Assembly (NCBI RefSeq): GCF_023516615.1
Contig: NZ_JAMGBF010000023.1
Coordinates: 62,001-126,000, forward strand
DNA length: 64,000 nt
Source of the DNA: Streptomyces panaciradicis
GTDB taxonomy: Bacteria > Actinomycetota > Actinomycetes > Streptomycetales > Streptomycetaceae
Direction: 5' to 3'
Part shown: positions 8,519 through 17,635 of the stretch, piece after piece
Layout: each line of letters starts with the position of its first letter
Numbering within the stretch: the stretch's first letter is position 1
Made by a program: the position numbers and the translations under genes
The notes under the pieces: model-generated
Database searches by the model: none
Told to the model about the DNA's origin: nothing
Seen by the model: the letters and a program-made list of their open reading frames with translations, nothing else

Positions 8519-9211
8519 GTGTCCATAACTCGCCGCACCGCGCGTCGTTCAGCGCAGATCCTGGGCGTCGCCGCCGCCTCCACCGCGCTCGCCGTGAGCG
8601 CCGCGGGCTCCGCGCTCGCCTGCAACATCAACGAGTTCTCCGCCGAAGCCAAGTGCGACGGCGGCAAGGGCGTCATCGTCGTCACCGACAAGGACGCCTC
8701 CGGCACCCCGGCCACGATCACCGTGTTCCTCGAGAGCAACGGCGCCGACGCGAAGCAGATCGGTGAGCAGGACGTCACCGGTTCGCGCGAGGGTGTCACC
8801 GTCACGTTCAACGAGGACTGGCAGCCCAAGGCCGAGTACCGCGTCCACGTCACGGCCGGGAAGGACAAGGACCACCCGATCGTCGACAAGGACATCACGC
8901 CGAACCTGACGACCCCCGCCGAGGGCTGCTCCAAGGGCGAGTCGACCCCGCCGGCCAGCCCGTCGCCGTCGGAGTCCGCCTCCACCCCGGCGTCCGAGTC
9001 GCCGACCCCGTCGGCCTCGGAGAGCAGCACCGCTCCGGCCGGCAGCACCGACAACGAGCCGTCCCCGGCGGCCGGTGACTCCAACCTCGCCGAGACCGGT
9101 GCGAACTCCAACACCGGCCTGATCGCCGGTATCGCGGGCGGCCTGGTCGTCGTGGGCGGCGCCGCCGTCTACTTCGGCATGCGCCGTCGCGGGGCGAACA
9201 GCTCGCGCTGA
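8519..9211 (+). CDS. LAxTG-anchored cell surface protein (sortase substrate)
   Basis: 230 residues. An N-terminal twin-Arg-like basic region ([10 protein letters not shown]) and hydrophobic stretch ending ALA form the signal peptide. A small beta-rich domain with two Cys follows (about 35-140), then a Ser/Pro/Thr-rich wall-spanning linker (about 140-190). The sorting signal is LAETG followed by a hydrophobic helix and RRRG tail. LAxTG is the motif used by actinobacterial class E sortases, so the protein is probably linked to peptidoglycan. A GAAGGG ribosome binding site precedes GTG 8519. The function of the outer domain is unknown. Confidence 0.9.
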   Translation: MSITRRTARRSAQILGVAAASTALAVSAAGSALACNINEFSAEAKCDGGKGVIVVTDKDASGTPATITVFLESNGADAKQIGEQDVTGSREGVTVTFNEDWQPKAEYRVHVTAGKDKDHPIVDKDITPNLTTPAEGCSKGESTPPASPSPSESASTPASESPTPSASESSTAPAGSTDNEPSPAAGDSNLAETGANSNTGLIAGIAGGLVVVGGAAVYFGMRRRGANSSR

Positions 9212-9230
9212 CGCCTCACTTCGCAACAGG

Positions 9231-9269
9231 CCGCGGCCCGTCCCCGTATCCCCGGGGGACGGGCCGCGG
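9231..9269. terminator. Bidirectional terminator between converging genes
   Basis: CCGCGGCCCGTCCCC pairs with GGGGACGGGCCGCGG across a short loop. It lies between the stop codons of the LAETG gene (+) and the DinB/MPI-like gene (-). Confidence 0.8.
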
Positions 9270-9275
9270 TCGTGT

Positions 9276-10064
9276 TCAGCCGAAGGTCGCCCGGTCCAGC
9301 CAGAACTCCAGCACGTCCCGGTCCCCCACGACCTCCAGCCCCGGCCCGTCCAGCGGCTGTCGGCGGTAGAGGGCGAGCAGCATCGAGGTGAGCGGGCCGC
9401 GCAGGGCGACGGTCGCCTTCTCGTGGCCGCGGCGCCAGACGATGCCCTCCTCGGTGCCCTCGACGAGCCACTCGGCGTTCGCCTCCGGCGCGGCGTCGGT
9501 GGCGTGCAGGTGCATGCTGCCGCCGGGCCGCAGCGGTTGCTCCGCCTCCCCGCGCCGGCCCATCAGCTGCACGATCTCCAGCCACTCGTCGATCGCGTCG
9601 GCGGCGATCTCGGGGGCCACGTCGTACGGCAGTCCCGCCGCGAGCGTGGCGTCGGCGCGGTGGACGGTGATCTCGTGGGCCATGCGGCGGGCCCAGAAGG
9701 CGGCGGTCTGATCGTCGGCCCAGCTCCACACCTTCGCGTCGGGCCCGGCCTCGCGCAGCGCGCCCACGACCAGTTCGCCGGCCTCGGCCAGCCAGGCGTC
9801 CAGGGCGGCCGCGTCGCCCGGGGTCTCCGGGCCGTCGCCGCGCGGCACCAGTTCGTCGGCGATGTCCTCCTGCGCCCGCGTCCGCACCAGCGTCCCCGAC
9901 CAGCGCAGGACGCCGCCCATGTGCAGCACGAGCTGTTCCAGGGTCCAGTCGGGACAGGTGGGGACGGTGGCCGACAGATCGGCCCCCGAGGTCACCACCG
10001 CCCTCAGCCGTTCGACCTGGTGGGCGATCTCGGCGCAGTAGCGGTCATGCGGAAGGAGTGTCAT
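9276..10064 (-). CDS. Putative mycothiol-dependent maleylpyruvate isomerase family protein
   Basis: 262 residues. The N-terminal DinB-like four-helix domain shows VPTCPDWTLEQLVLHMGG and RRMAHEITVHRADA, whose His residues fit the metal-binding set of the mycothiol-dependent maleylpyruvate isomerase (MDMPI) family. A small C-terminal domain follows. Family members use mycothiol, the actinobacterial thiol, as a transferase or isomerase cofactor, but most have no known substrate. It starts 25 bases after the thiQ-like stop codon, so it may be the last gene of the thiamine transporter operon and fall under the same riboswitch. A role in thiamine metabolism is not shown. Confidence 0.85.
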   Translation of the reverse strand: MTLLPHDRYCAEIAHQVERLRAVVTSGADLSATVPTCPDWTLEQLVLHMGGVLRWSGTLVRTRAQEDIADELVPRGDGPETPGDAAALDAWLAEAGELVVGALREAGPDAKVWSWADDQTAAFWARRMAHEITVHRADATLAAGLPYDVAPEIAADAIDEWLEIVQLMGRRGEAEQPLRPGGSMHLHATDAAPEANAEWLVEGTEEGIVWRRGHEKATVALRGPLTSMLLALYRRQPLDGPGLEVVGDRDVLEFWLDRATFG

Positions 10065-10088
10065 GCCCGCACCATACGGAGGGAGTGA

Positions 10089-11108
10089 TCAGTTCAGCAC
10101 CACGATTTCGGCGGCGTCGAATTCCACCCCGACCGTGTCGCCGACCTCGGGCGCCTCCCGCAGCGCGCACGCCGCCTCCAGCCGGGGCGCCTTCGGCGGC
10201 TGGAGGTGTACGGCGACGTGGGTGCCCTTGAAGGTGCGGGCGGCGACCGTGCAGCGCAGCCCCTCGTCGGCCGGGACGAGCCGGACGCCCGCGGGGCGGA
10301 CCAGGAGGGCGTGCGTGCCCTGGGGGGCGTCCTCGGGCACCGGCACCTTGCCCCAGGGGGTGTCCGCCGCCGCCCCCGCGACCGTGCCCTCCACCACGTT
10401 GTCGAAGCCGAGGAAGCGGGCCACGAACTCGTTGGCCGGCCGCTGCCACACCTCAAGCGGCGTACCGGACTGGGCGATCCGCCCGTCCCGCATCACCACG
10501 ACCCGGTCGGCCAGCGCGAAGGCCTCGCCCTGGTCGTGCGTGACGGCCAGCACGGTCGTGCCCAACCGGCCGAACAGCTCCCGGAGTTCGACGACCAGCC
10601 GCTCCCGCAGCGAGCGGTCGAGCTGGCCGAGCGGCTCGTCCAGCATCAGCAGCCGCGGCCGGGGCGCCAGGGCGCGCGCCAGCGCCACCCGCTGCTGTTC
10701 GCCGCCGGACAGCGAGGCGACGGCCCGGCCTGCGGCCCCCGGCAGGCCGACGAGTTCCAGCAACTCCCTCACCCGAGCGCCCTGTTCGGCCTTCGACGCC
10801 CCGTGCATGCGCAGCCCGAAGGCGACGTTGCCGCCCACGTCCCGCTGCGGGAACAGCTGGTGGTCCTGGAACATCAGCCCCACGCCCCGCCGGTGCGCGG
10901 GCACCCCGGACTGCTCCCGCCCGTCGAGCAGCACCCGGCCGGCGCCCAGCTCCTGCAGTCCCGCCACCACCCGCAACAGCGTCGACTTGCCGCTGCCGCT
11001 CGGCCCGAGCACGCACACGACCTCGTGCTCGGCGACGTCCAGGCCGACGGCGTCGAGCACGGCCCGCCCGCCGAAGCGGACGGTGGCGTCTTCCAGGCTC
11101 AGCAGCAT
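10089..11108 (-). CDS. Thiamine ABC transporter ATP-binding protein
   Basis: 339 residues. Walker A GPSGSGKST, Q-loop MFQDHQLFPQ, signature LSGGEQQRVALARAL and Walker B LLMLDEPLG are all intact, and a C-terminal TOBE-like regulatory region (about 250-339) follows. It is in the CUT1/ThiQ/PotA style of import ATPases. It lies immediately after the fused permease gene and is separated from it by no bases, in an operon that begins with a TPP riboswitch; thiamine or a thiamine precursor is therefore the likely cargo. Confidence 0.88.
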   Translation of the reverse strand: MLLSLEDATVRFGGRAVLDAVGLDVAEHEVVCVLGPSGSGKSTLLRVVAGLQELGAGRVLLDGREQSGVPAHRRGVGLMFQDHQLFPQRDVGGNVAFGLRMHGASKAEQGARVRELLELVGLPGAAGRAVASLSGGEQQRVALARALAPRPRLLMLDEPLGQLDRSLRERLVVELRELFGRLGTTVLAVTHDQGEAFALADRVVVMRDGRIAQSGTPLEVWQRPANEFVARFLGFDNVVEGTVAGAAADTPWGKVPVPEDAPQGTHALLVRPAGVRLVPADEGLRCTVAARTFKGTHVAVHLQPPKAPRLEAACALREAPEVGDTVGVEFDAAEIVVLN

Positions 11109-12776
11109 TCAGAACTCCCCGCTCCGGTCGGTGCGCAGCCGCTCGAGCACCAGCAGCGCCACCGCGCACACCGCCATCAGAATCGTCGAAAGGGCCATCG
11201 CCTGGCCGTAGTTGAGATCACCGGGCCGGCCCAGCAGCCGCGCCACGGCGACCGGCAGGGTCGGGTTGTCCGGCCGTGCGATGAACACGGTGGCCCCGAA
11301 CTCCCCTAGCGACACGGCGAACGCGAACCCGGCGGCGACCAGCAGCGCCCGCCGCACCAGCGGCAGATCGACCTCGCGCCACACCCGCCACGGCGAGGCC
11401 CCCAGCACGGCCGCCGCCTCCCGCAGCCGGGCGTCCACGGCCCGCAGCACGGGCAGCATGGTCCGTACGACGAAGGGGGCGCCCACGAGCGCCTGGGCGA
11501 GCGGCACCAGGATCCACGAGGACCGGAGGTCCAGTGGCGGCCGGTCCAGGGCGATCAGGAAGCCGAAGCCGACGGTCACCGCGGAGACGCCCAGCGGCAG
11601 CATCAGCAGCGCGTCGAAGCCGCGCACCAGCCGGCCGGCGTCCCTGCGGGCCAGGGCCGCGGCGGCGAGGGCGCCGATCACGAGGGCGATGGCGGTGGCG
11701 GCGAGGGCGTACTGAAGGGAGTTGCCGATCGCCTCGATCGGCGGCACGAGGAAGGTGTCGTCGTCCCGTGTCAGCGCCCGGTAGTAGCCGAAGTCCGAGC
11801 CGCCGAGGGAGCGTTGCACCAGCACGGCGAGCGGGAGGAGCAGCAGGACGGCGACGGTGGCGAGGACACCGGCCAGCAGCGCCCACTGCCCCGCGCCACG
11901 CGGCCGCCGGGCGGTGCCGCCCGCGTCCACCAGCCGCAGGGCGCTCTCCCGGCGCCGTACCGTCCACGCGTGCACGGCGAGGATCGCGCCCACCGCGACG
12001 AACTGCACGATCGTCAGGACGGCGGCGGTGGACAGGTCGAAGATCTCGGAGGTCTGCCGGTAGATCTCGACCTCCAGCGTGGAGAAGGTCGGACCGCCGA
12101 GGATCTGCACCACGCCGAAGGAGGTGAAGGTGAACAGGAAGACCATCAGCGCGGCGGCGGCCACGGCGGGCCCGAGCGCCGGCAGGGTGACCGTGCGCCA
12201 GGCCCGGAGGCGGGACGCGCCGAGCATGCGCGCCGCCTCCTCCTGCCGCGGGTCCAGCTGCCCCCACAGCCCGCCGACGGTCCGTACGACCACGGCGTAG
12301 TTGAAGAAGACGTGCGCCAGCAGGATGGCCCACACGGTCGTGTCCAGCCGTACGCCCCACAGCTCGTCCAGCAGTCCCCCGCGTCCGACGAGCGCCAGGA
12401 ACGCCGTACCGACCACGACCGTCGGCAGTACGAACGGGACGGTGACGACGGCCCGCAGGACCTGTCTGCCGGGGAAGTCGAAGCGGGCGAAGACGTACGC
12501 GCCGGGGAGTGCGATCAGCAGCGTGAGCGCGGTGGAGGCGAGCGCCTGCCAGGTGGTGAACCACAGCACGTGCCGGATGTCGGACTGCGTGACGACGTCC
12601 ACGATCCGGCCGAGGTGCCAGCGCCCGTCCGTCCTCAGCCCGCGCGCCACGATCGCGGCGACGGGCCAGGCGAAGAACACGGCGAAGAACGCGACGGGCA
12701 GGGCCATGAGCCCGAGCCGCGCCGCGCTCCCCCGCCGCGCCGGACGCGGGGCTACTTCAGTACGAGTGACGTCCAC
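11109..12776 (-). CDS. Thiamine ABC transporter permease (two fused permease domains)
   Basis: About 555 residues with some 12 membrane segments. Two permease domains each carry the EAA loop that docks with the ATPase: EEAARMLGASRLRAWRTVTL in the first half and REAAAVLGASPWRVWREVDL in the second. This fused layout is that of ThiP and iron FbpB permeases. Its start lies inside the substrate-binding protein gene (overlap about 25 bases with GTG 12776, or 37 with GTG 12788), so translation is coupled. The riboswitch upstream points to thiamine rather than iron. Confidence 0.88.
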   Translation of the reverse strand: MDVTRTEVAPRPARRGSAARLGLMALPVAFFAVFFAWPVAAIVARGLRTDGRWHLGRIVDVVTQSDIRHVLWFTTWQALASTALTLLIALPGAYVFARFDFPGRQVLRAVVTVPFVLPTVVVGTAFLALVGRGGLLDELWGVRLDTTVWAILLAHVFFNYAVVVRTVGGLWGQLDPRQEEAARMLGASRLRAWRTVTLPALGPAVAAAALMVFLFTFTSFGVVQILGGPTFSTLEVEIYRQTSEIFDLSTAAVLTIVQFVAVGAILAVHAWTVRRRESALRLVDAGGTARRPRGAGQWALLAGVLATVAVLLLLPLAVLVQRSLGGSDFGYYRALTRDDDTFLVPPIEAIGNSLQYALAATAIALVIGALAAAALARRDAGRLVRGFDALLMLPLGVSAVTVGFGFLIALDRPPLDLRSSWILVPLAQALVGAPFVVRTMLPVLRAVDARLREAAAVLGASPWRVWREVDLPLVRRALLVAAGFAFAVSLGEFGATVFIARPDNPTLPVAVARLLGRPGDLNYGQAMALSTILMAVCAVALLVLERLRTDRSGEF

Positions 12777-13828
12777 GACTTGACCCACTGGTCACGGTCG
12801 GCCGCGATCTTCGTCGGGGCCATGGTCTGCGGGTCCTTGGCGGCGGGACCGTACTCGGTGAACTCCTTGGGCACCTTCGCGCCCTCGACCACCGGGTAGA
12901 CGAACATGTTCAGCGGCATGTCCTGCTGGAACTCCTTGCCGAGCAGGAAGTCGATGAACGCCTTGCCGCCCTTGGCGTTCCTCGCGTTGTCGAGCAGACC
13001 GGCGTACTCGATCTGCCGGAAGCAGGTGCCGTACGACGTCCCGGTCGGCGCGGTCTTCGGCCGCGGGTCGGCGAAGACGACCTCTGCGGGCGGCGAGGAG
13101 GCGTAGGAGACGACGAGCGGCCGGTCGGCCTTGGCCTTCTTGCCGCCGGCCGAGCCGGAGAACTCCTGGTTGTAGGCCTGCTCCCAGCCGTCGACGACCT
13201 TCACGCCGTTGGCCTTGAGCTTCTTCCAGTAGCCCTGCCAGCCGTCGTCGCCGTACTGCGCGGCGGTGCCGAGCAGGAAGCCGAGGCCGGGCGAGGAGGT
13301 GGAGGCGTTCTCCGTGACGAGGAGGTTCTTGTAGGCGGGCTTGACCAGGTCGTCGAAGGACCGCGGCGGGGTCAGCTTGTGCTTGCTGAAGTAGGCCTTG
13401 TCGTAGTTGACGCAGATGTCGCCGTAGTCGATGGGGGTGACCCGGTGCTTGGCCGGGTCGACGCGGAACTGCGGCTGGACGGTGTCGGCGCCCTTGGCCT
13501 CGTAGGGCTGGAAGAGCCCGTTGTCGAGGGCCCGCGAGAGCAGGGTGTTGTCGACGCCGAAGAAGACGTCGCCCTGCGGGTTGTCCTTGGTGAGGAGGGC
13601 CTTGTTGACGGCCTGGCCGGCGTCGCCGCTCTTGAGGACCCTGACCTTGTAGCCGGACTGCCTCTCGAAGTCGGCGAGGACGCTCTTGGAGACCGCCCAC
13701 GAGTCGTGGCTGACGAGGGTGACGGTCTTGGAGTCGCCGGACGCCTGGGCGCCGGACGACGATCCGCACGCGGACAACGTGATCAGGCCGAGGCCGACGG
13801 CCGCGGCGACGAACGTCTTGGTGTGCAC
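12752..13828 (-). CDS. Thiamine ABC transporter substrate-binding lipoprotein
   Basis: 358 residues. A signal peptide with lipobox LSACG (about residue 20) marks a lipoprotein. The mature part begins VTLVSHDSWAVSKSVLADFE and includes QGDVFFGVDNTLLSRALDNG and PIDYGDICVNYDKAYF, as in ThiB/TbpA-type type 2 periplasmic binding proteins. GTG 13828 is chosen for the AGGAGGAAC ribosome binding site about 5 bases upstream; the longer frame runs back through the hairpin and riboswitch. First gene of the transporter operon. Confidence 0.9.
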   Translation of the reverse strand: MHTKTFVAAAVGLGLITLSACGSSSGAQASGDSKTVTLVSHDSWAVSKSVLADFERQSGYKVRVLKSGDAGQAVNKALLTKDNPQGDVFFGVDNTLLSRALDNGLFQPYEAKGADTVQPQFRVDPAKHRVTPIDYGDICVNYDKAYFSKHKLTPPRSFDDLVKPAYKNLLVTENASTSSPGLGFLLGTAAQYGDDGWQGYWKKLKANGVKVVDGWEQAYNQEFSGSAGGKKAKADRPLVVSYASSPPAEVVFADPRPKTAPTGTSYGTCFRQIEYAGLLDNARNAKGGKAFIDFLLGKEFQQDMPLNMFVYPVVEGAKVPKEFTEYGPAAKDPQTMAPTKIAADRDQWVKSWTSLVLK

Positions 13829-13861
13829 TGAGTTCCTCCTGGGTGACCAGGAAGAGACGCG

Positions 13862-13889
13862 GCCCTGCCCGGACGGATCCGGGCAGGGC
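13862..13889 (-). terminator. Hairpin between TPP riboswitch and gene, likely expression platform
   Basis: GCCCTGCCCGGA pairs perfectly with TCCGGGCAGGGC around a 4-base loop. It lies between the aptamer and the ribosome binding site of the transporter's first gene, where a ligand-controlled terminator is expected. No T-tract follows, so it could also act at the level of translation or RNA stability. Confidence 0.65.
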
Positions 13890-13908
13890 GCAACAGCTTG
13901 AGTGATGA

Positions 13909-13999
13909 CCGAACTTCCTACCCAGAATGACCTGGGCAAGGTTCAGAGGGTCTGCGGCCCGGTTGCCGCACTCTCAGCGCTGTGGCGCTCCCCTGTCGG
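13909..13999 (-). ncRNA. TPP (THI element) riboswitch
   Basis: Read on the minus strand, the conserved CTGAGAGT (P2/J region), ACCCTCTGAACCT and GCGTAGGAAGTT-like 3' segment (here CTGGGTAGGAAGTT) are present in order. The outer P1 ends CCGAC and GTTCGG pair. This is the standard thiamine pyrophosphate aptamer, which turns off downstream genes when TPP is plentiful. It controls the ABC transporter operon that follows and identifies its cargo as thiamine or a precursor. It begins only about 28 bases past the rlmN stop codon. Confidence 0.93.
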
Positions 14000-14027
14000 A
14001 ATATGAATATGTGTGTACGGGCTCAGG

Positions 14028-15134
14028 CTACCGCTCGGTGGCCGCGAGCTGACCACAGGCACCGTCGATCTCCTGCCCCCGGGTGTCCCGGACGGTCACC
14101 GGTACACCATGGGCCGCGATGGCCTCGACGAACGCCTTCTCGTCCTCGGGCCGGGAGGCGGTCCACTTCGAGCCGGGCGTCGGGTTGAGCGGGATGAGGT
14201 TGACGTGCACGGGCTTGCCGCGCAGCAGGCGTCCGAGCCGGTCGCCCCGCCAGGCCTGGTCGTTGATGTCGCGGATGAGCGCGTACTCGATGCTCAGGCG
14301 CCGTCCGCTCTTCTCGACGTACTCGAACCCGGCGTCGAGCACCTCGCGCACCTTCCACCGCGTGTTCACGGGCACGAGGGTGTCGCGCAGCTCGTCGTCG
14401 GGGGCGTGCAGGGAGATCGCCAGCCGGCACTTGAAGCCCTCGTCGGCGAACCGGTGGATGGCGGGCACGAGCCCCACGGTCGAGACGGTGATCCCGCGCT
14501 GGGAGAGCCCGAGCCCGTCCGGGGCGGGGTCGGTCAGCGCGCGGACGGCCCCGACGACCCGCTTGTAGTTGGCGAGCGGCTCCCCCATCCCCATGAAGAC
14601 GATGTTGGACAGCCGGGCGGGTCCACCCGGGACCTCCCCGTCCCGCAGCGCCCGCATCCCGTCCACGATCTGGTGGACGATCTCGGCGGTGGACAGGTTC
14701 CGGTCCAGCCCCGCCTGCCCGGTGGCGCAGAACGGGCAGTTCATCCCGCAGCCGGCCTGCGAGCTGATGCACATGGTCACCCGGTCCGGGTACCGCATCA
14801 GCACGGACTCGACGAGCGTGCCGTCGAACAGCCGCCACAGCGTCTTGCGGGTGGTGCCCTGGTCGGTCGACAGATGCCGTACGACGGTCATCAGCTCGGG
14901 CAGCAGCGCCTCCTGCAGCTTCCCGCGCGAGCCGGCCGGGATGTCCGTCCACTCCGCCGGGTCGTGCGCGTACCGCGCGAAGTAGTGCTGCGAGAGCTGC
15001 TTGGCACGAAACGGCTTCTCCCCGATCGCGGCCACCGCGTCCTTGCGCTCGGCGGGCGAGAGATCGGCAAGATGCCGCGGCGGCTTCTTGGCTCCACGGG
15101 GGGCGACGAAAGTGAGTTCTCCGGGCTTAGGCAT
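14028..15134 (-). CDS. rlmN: 23S rRNA A2503 / tRNA A37 C2-methyltransferase
   Basis: 368 residues. The radical SAM cluster motif CGMNCPFC (CxxxCxxC) and the SAM-binding GMGEPL are present, and the C-terminal DGACGQL carries the second catalytic Cys that forms the methyl-transfer adduct. RlmN methylates C2 of A2503 in 23S rRNA and of A37 in some tRNAs using two SAM molecules. It is in the cytoplasm and is a core gene. The ATG at 15134 gives MPKPGELTF, typical of actinobacterial RlmN. The thiamine riboswitch follows immediately on the same strand. Confidence 0.96.
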   Translation of the reverse strand: MPKPGELTFVAPRGAKKPPRHLADLSPAERKDAVAAIGEKPFRAKQLSQHYFARYAHDPAEWTDIPAGSRGKLQEALLPELMTVVRHLSTDQGTTRKTLWRLFDGTLVESVLMRYPDRVTMCISSQAGCGMNCPFCATGQAGLDRNLSTAEIVHQIVDGMRALRDGEVPGGPARLSNIVFMGMGEPLANYKRVVGAVRALTDPAPDGLGLSQRGITVSTVGLVPAIHRFADEGFKCRLAISLHAPDDELRDTLVPVNTRWKVREVLDAGFEYVEKSGRRLSIEYALIRDINDQAWRGDRLGRLLRGKPVHVNLIPLNPTPGSKWTASRPEDEKAFVEAIAAHGVPVTVRDTRGQEIDGACGQLAATER

Positions 15135-15216
15135 AGCTCAACCAGTGTCGCAGATCAATCCGGTGTACCGGTCTGCCCCGCGACCGGAGCCCAGGGAGGG
15201 TGGAGTGGCGGGCGCG

Positions 15217-15666
15217 CTAGGCCGCCGTCTGTTCCAGTTTGTTCTTCAGCAGGCGCTCGTTGCGCGGCATCTCCTTGCGGGCCTGGGGGCGGACGACGAG
15301 GGGCAGCAGGAGCTTGCCGATGCCGTGGCCCTCGAAGTCGAGGTCCATCGTGACGTGGGTGCGTCGGCCGTCGTCGATGGGGGTGAGCTCGGCGTGGAAG
15401 ATGCCCCTGACCGGGCCGTCGATTCCGTGCACGGACCAGGAGTGCTGCGGGTCGTACTCGGTGCACTCCATGGTCATCGGCATCTCGCGCCGACCCATGT
15501 GCCGGGTGACGCGGACGCGGGAGCCCAGGCCGAACGGGCTGTCGTCGAGCTGTTCGGCGGAGATCGCGCTCAGCTGCCATTCCGGCAGGTGGGCTGGGTC
15601 GGTGACGTACGCCCAGACATCCTCGGGACGGCGGTCCACGTCGAACTCTTCATGGATGGCGGACAT
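15217..15666 (-). CDS. SRPBCC (START-like/polyketide cyclase-fold) family protein
   Basis: 149 residues starting MSAIHEEFDVDRRPEDVWAYVTDPAHLPEW, the standard opening of the SRPBCC ligand-binding fold. The C-terminal helix shows KLLLPLVVRPQARKEM. These proteins bind hydrophobic ligands; some are aromatase/cyclases, but this single-domain type has no assigned role and no biosynthetic neighbours. Monocistronic, with 82 bases to rlmN. Confidence 0.85.
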   Translation of the reverse strand: MSAIHEEFDVDRRPEDVWAYVTDPAHLPEWQLSAISAEQLDDSPFGLGSRVRVTRHMGRREMPMTMECTEYDPQHSWSVHGIDGPVRGIFHAELTPIDDGRRTHVTMDLDFEGHGIGKLLLPLVVRPQARKEMPRNERLLKNKLEQTAA

Positions 15667-15767
15667 GGCGCCTCCTCTTCAGGGACATTCCCTTTGAGGG
15701 CTTACACCGGGATCGTCCCACTCGCCCGACGGCAGCGCCATCGTGCGAGCGGGACTTCGCAGACCTG

Positions 15768-16934
15768 TCAGCCCGATCCGACGAACAGCACCAGCAGCAG
15801 CCACACCACCGGAGCCGTCGGCAGCAGCGAGTCCAGGCGGTCCATGATGCCGCCGTGCCCCGGCAGGAGCGTGCCCATGTCCTTGATGCCCAGGTCCCGC
15901 TTGATCATCGACTCGCCGAGGTCGCCCAGCGTGGCGCTGGCCGCGACCGCGAGGCCGAGGACGAGGCCCTGCCACCAGGCGCCGTCGTCGATCAGGAACT
16001 GCATGCACAGCGCGCCCGCCACCATCGCGAACGACACCGCGCCGAGCAGGCCCTCGCGGGTCTTGCCCGGGCTGATGCGCGGCGCCAGTTTGTGCCGGCC
16101 GAAGCGCCAGCCGACGGCGTACGCGCCCGTGTCGCTGACGACCGTCAGGAGCAGGAAGGTCAGCACCCGCCACGGGCCGTCGTCGGCCGTCAGCATCATG
16201 GCGACGAAGGTCGCGAGGAACGGGACGTAGAAGGCCGCGAAGACGCCCGCCGTGACGTCCTTGAGGTAGCCCTCCGGCGGCTCCGTCATGCGCCAGACGA
16301 GGACCGCGAGGGCCGTCAGCGCCATCGCCACCCATGCGCCCTCGGCGCCGCGGACGTACCCGGCGACAACCATCGCCGCGCCGCCGAGCGCCAGCGGGAC
16401 GAGGGGCGCCTTGATGCCCTTGCGCTCCTGCAGCCGGCTGGTCAGCTCCCACAGGCCCACGACGACCGCGACCGCGACGACGCCGACGAAGACGGCCTTG
16501 ACGACGAACAGCGACGCGATGATCACCACGCCGAGCCCGACGCCGACCCCTATGGCCGCGCCCAGGTCGCGCCCCGCGCTCTTCTTCTGCGGCGGCGGCG
16601 CCGGCTGAGGGGCGTCGGGCATGGGCTCCGGATTCTGCTGCGCCGCCGGGTGGGGCGGTGCCTGCGGCATGTCGTAGGTCTGCGCCTGCGGCGATTCGTC
16701 GCGGAACAAGGGGCCGCTCAGCCGAGCGGCCCCCCGGTCGTCATCCTGGTCGTCGCCGTACCGAGGTACGGGTCCGTCGGGCACGATGGGCATGGGGCGA
16801 GTCTGCTGCGCCTTGGGCGCATCGTACGCGGGACCCGCCGGGGCAGCCCCCTGGACAGGCCCCTGGTCATGGGGCCCCCAGTAGCCGGCCTGCGACCCGG
16901 TGTGTGGCGGCGCTCCCCAGGAAGAGTCGTTCAT
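15768..16934 (-). CDS. cdsA: Phosphatidate cytidylyltransferase (CDP-diglyceride synthase)
   Basis: 388 residues. Residues 1 to about 130 are a hydrophilic Pro/Gln-rich extension with QQTRPMPIVPDGP; about eight membrane helices follow. The C-terminal CTP-transferase signature SMIKRDLGIKDMG then LLPGHGGIMDRLDS is complete. The enzyme makes CDP-diacylglycerol from CTP and phosphatidic acid at the membrane. Typical bacterial CdsA is about 270-290 residues, so the N-terminal tail is extra. The start codon overlaps the frr stop by one base (TGATG), so the two are coupled. Confidence 0.94.
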   Translation of the reverse strand: MNDSSWGAPPHTGSQAGYWGPHDQGPVQGAAPAGPAYDAPKAQQTRPMPIVPDGPVPRYGDDQDDDRGAARLSGPLFRDESPQAQTYDMPQAPPHPAAQQNPEPMPDAPQPAPPPQKKSAGRDLGAAIGVGVGLGVVIIASLFVVKAVFVGVVAVAVVVGLWELTSRLQERKGIKAPLVPLALGGAAMVVAGYVRGAEGAWVAMALTALAVLVWRMTEPPEGYLKDVTAGVFAAFYVPFLATFVAMMLTADDGPWRVLTFLLLTVVSDTGAYAVGWRFGRHKLAPRISPGKTREGLLGAVSFAMVAGALCMQFLIDDGAWWQGLVLGLAVAASATLGDLGESMIKRDLGIKDMGTLLPGHGGIMDRLDSLLPTAPVVWLLLVLFVGSG

Positions 16935-17491
16935 CAGACCTCGAGCAGCTCCGCTTCCTTGTGCTTCAGGAGCTCGTCGACCTGTGCCACGTACTTGTGG
17001 GTGGAGTCGTCGAGCTCCTTCTCGGCGCGGCGGCCCTCGTCCTCGCCGACCTCGCCGTCCTTGATCAGCTTGTCGATGGCGTCCTTGGCCTTGCGGCGCA
17101 CGGAACGGATGGACACGCGCGCGTCCTCGGCCTTGCCCTTGGCGACCTTGATGTAGTCGCGGCGGCGCTCCTCGGTGAGCTCGGGGAAGACCACCCGGAT
17201 GATGTTGCCGTCGTTGCTCGGGTTGACGCCCAGGTCGGAGTCGCGGATGGCCTGCTCGATGTTGCGCAGGGCCGTCTTGTCGAACGGGGTCACGACCGCC
17301 ATGCGCGGCTCCGGCACGGAGAACGAAGCCAGCTGGTTGATCGGCGTCGGCGCGCCGTAGTAGTCGGCCACGATCTTGTTGAACATCGCCGGGTGCGCAC
17401 GGCCGGTGCGGATCGCGGCGAAGTCCTCCTTGGCGACCACGACGGCCTTCTCCATCTTCTCCTCGGCCTCGAGGAGGGTCTCTTCGATCAC
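16934..17491 (-). CDS. frr: Ribosome recycling factor
   Basis: 185 residues, the standard length. Landmarks are [44 protein letters not shown] and the C-terminal helix ending [12 protein letters not shown], with EF-G, splits post-termination ribosomes. Two GTG codons are adjacent (17494 and 17491); the second is preferred because AGGAG lies 6 bases upstream of it. It lies between pyrH and cdsA, the usual bacterial order. Confidence 0.97.
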   Translation of the reverse strand: MIEETLLEAEEKMEKAVVVAKEDFAAIRTGRAHPAMFNKIVADYYGAPTPINQLASFSVPEPRMAVVTPFDKTALRNIEQAIRDSDLGVNPSNDGNIIRVVFPELTEERRRDYIKVAKGKAEDARVSIRSVRRKAKDAIDKLIKDGEVGEDEGRRAEKELDDSTHKYVAQVDELLKHKEAELLEV

Positions 17492-17635
17492 CACTTGCTC
17501 CTGCGTGTCTTGAGTGAGGCCCGGCTGCGGTTCCTAGGTGGGGCGGCGGCCGGCTGCGTCGCGTCTTCTTCCTGCACGGTTCCCGACCTGCGGGACATTG
17601 TCCATCCCCCGGTCAGGCTCCGTAGGTGTTGCCTG

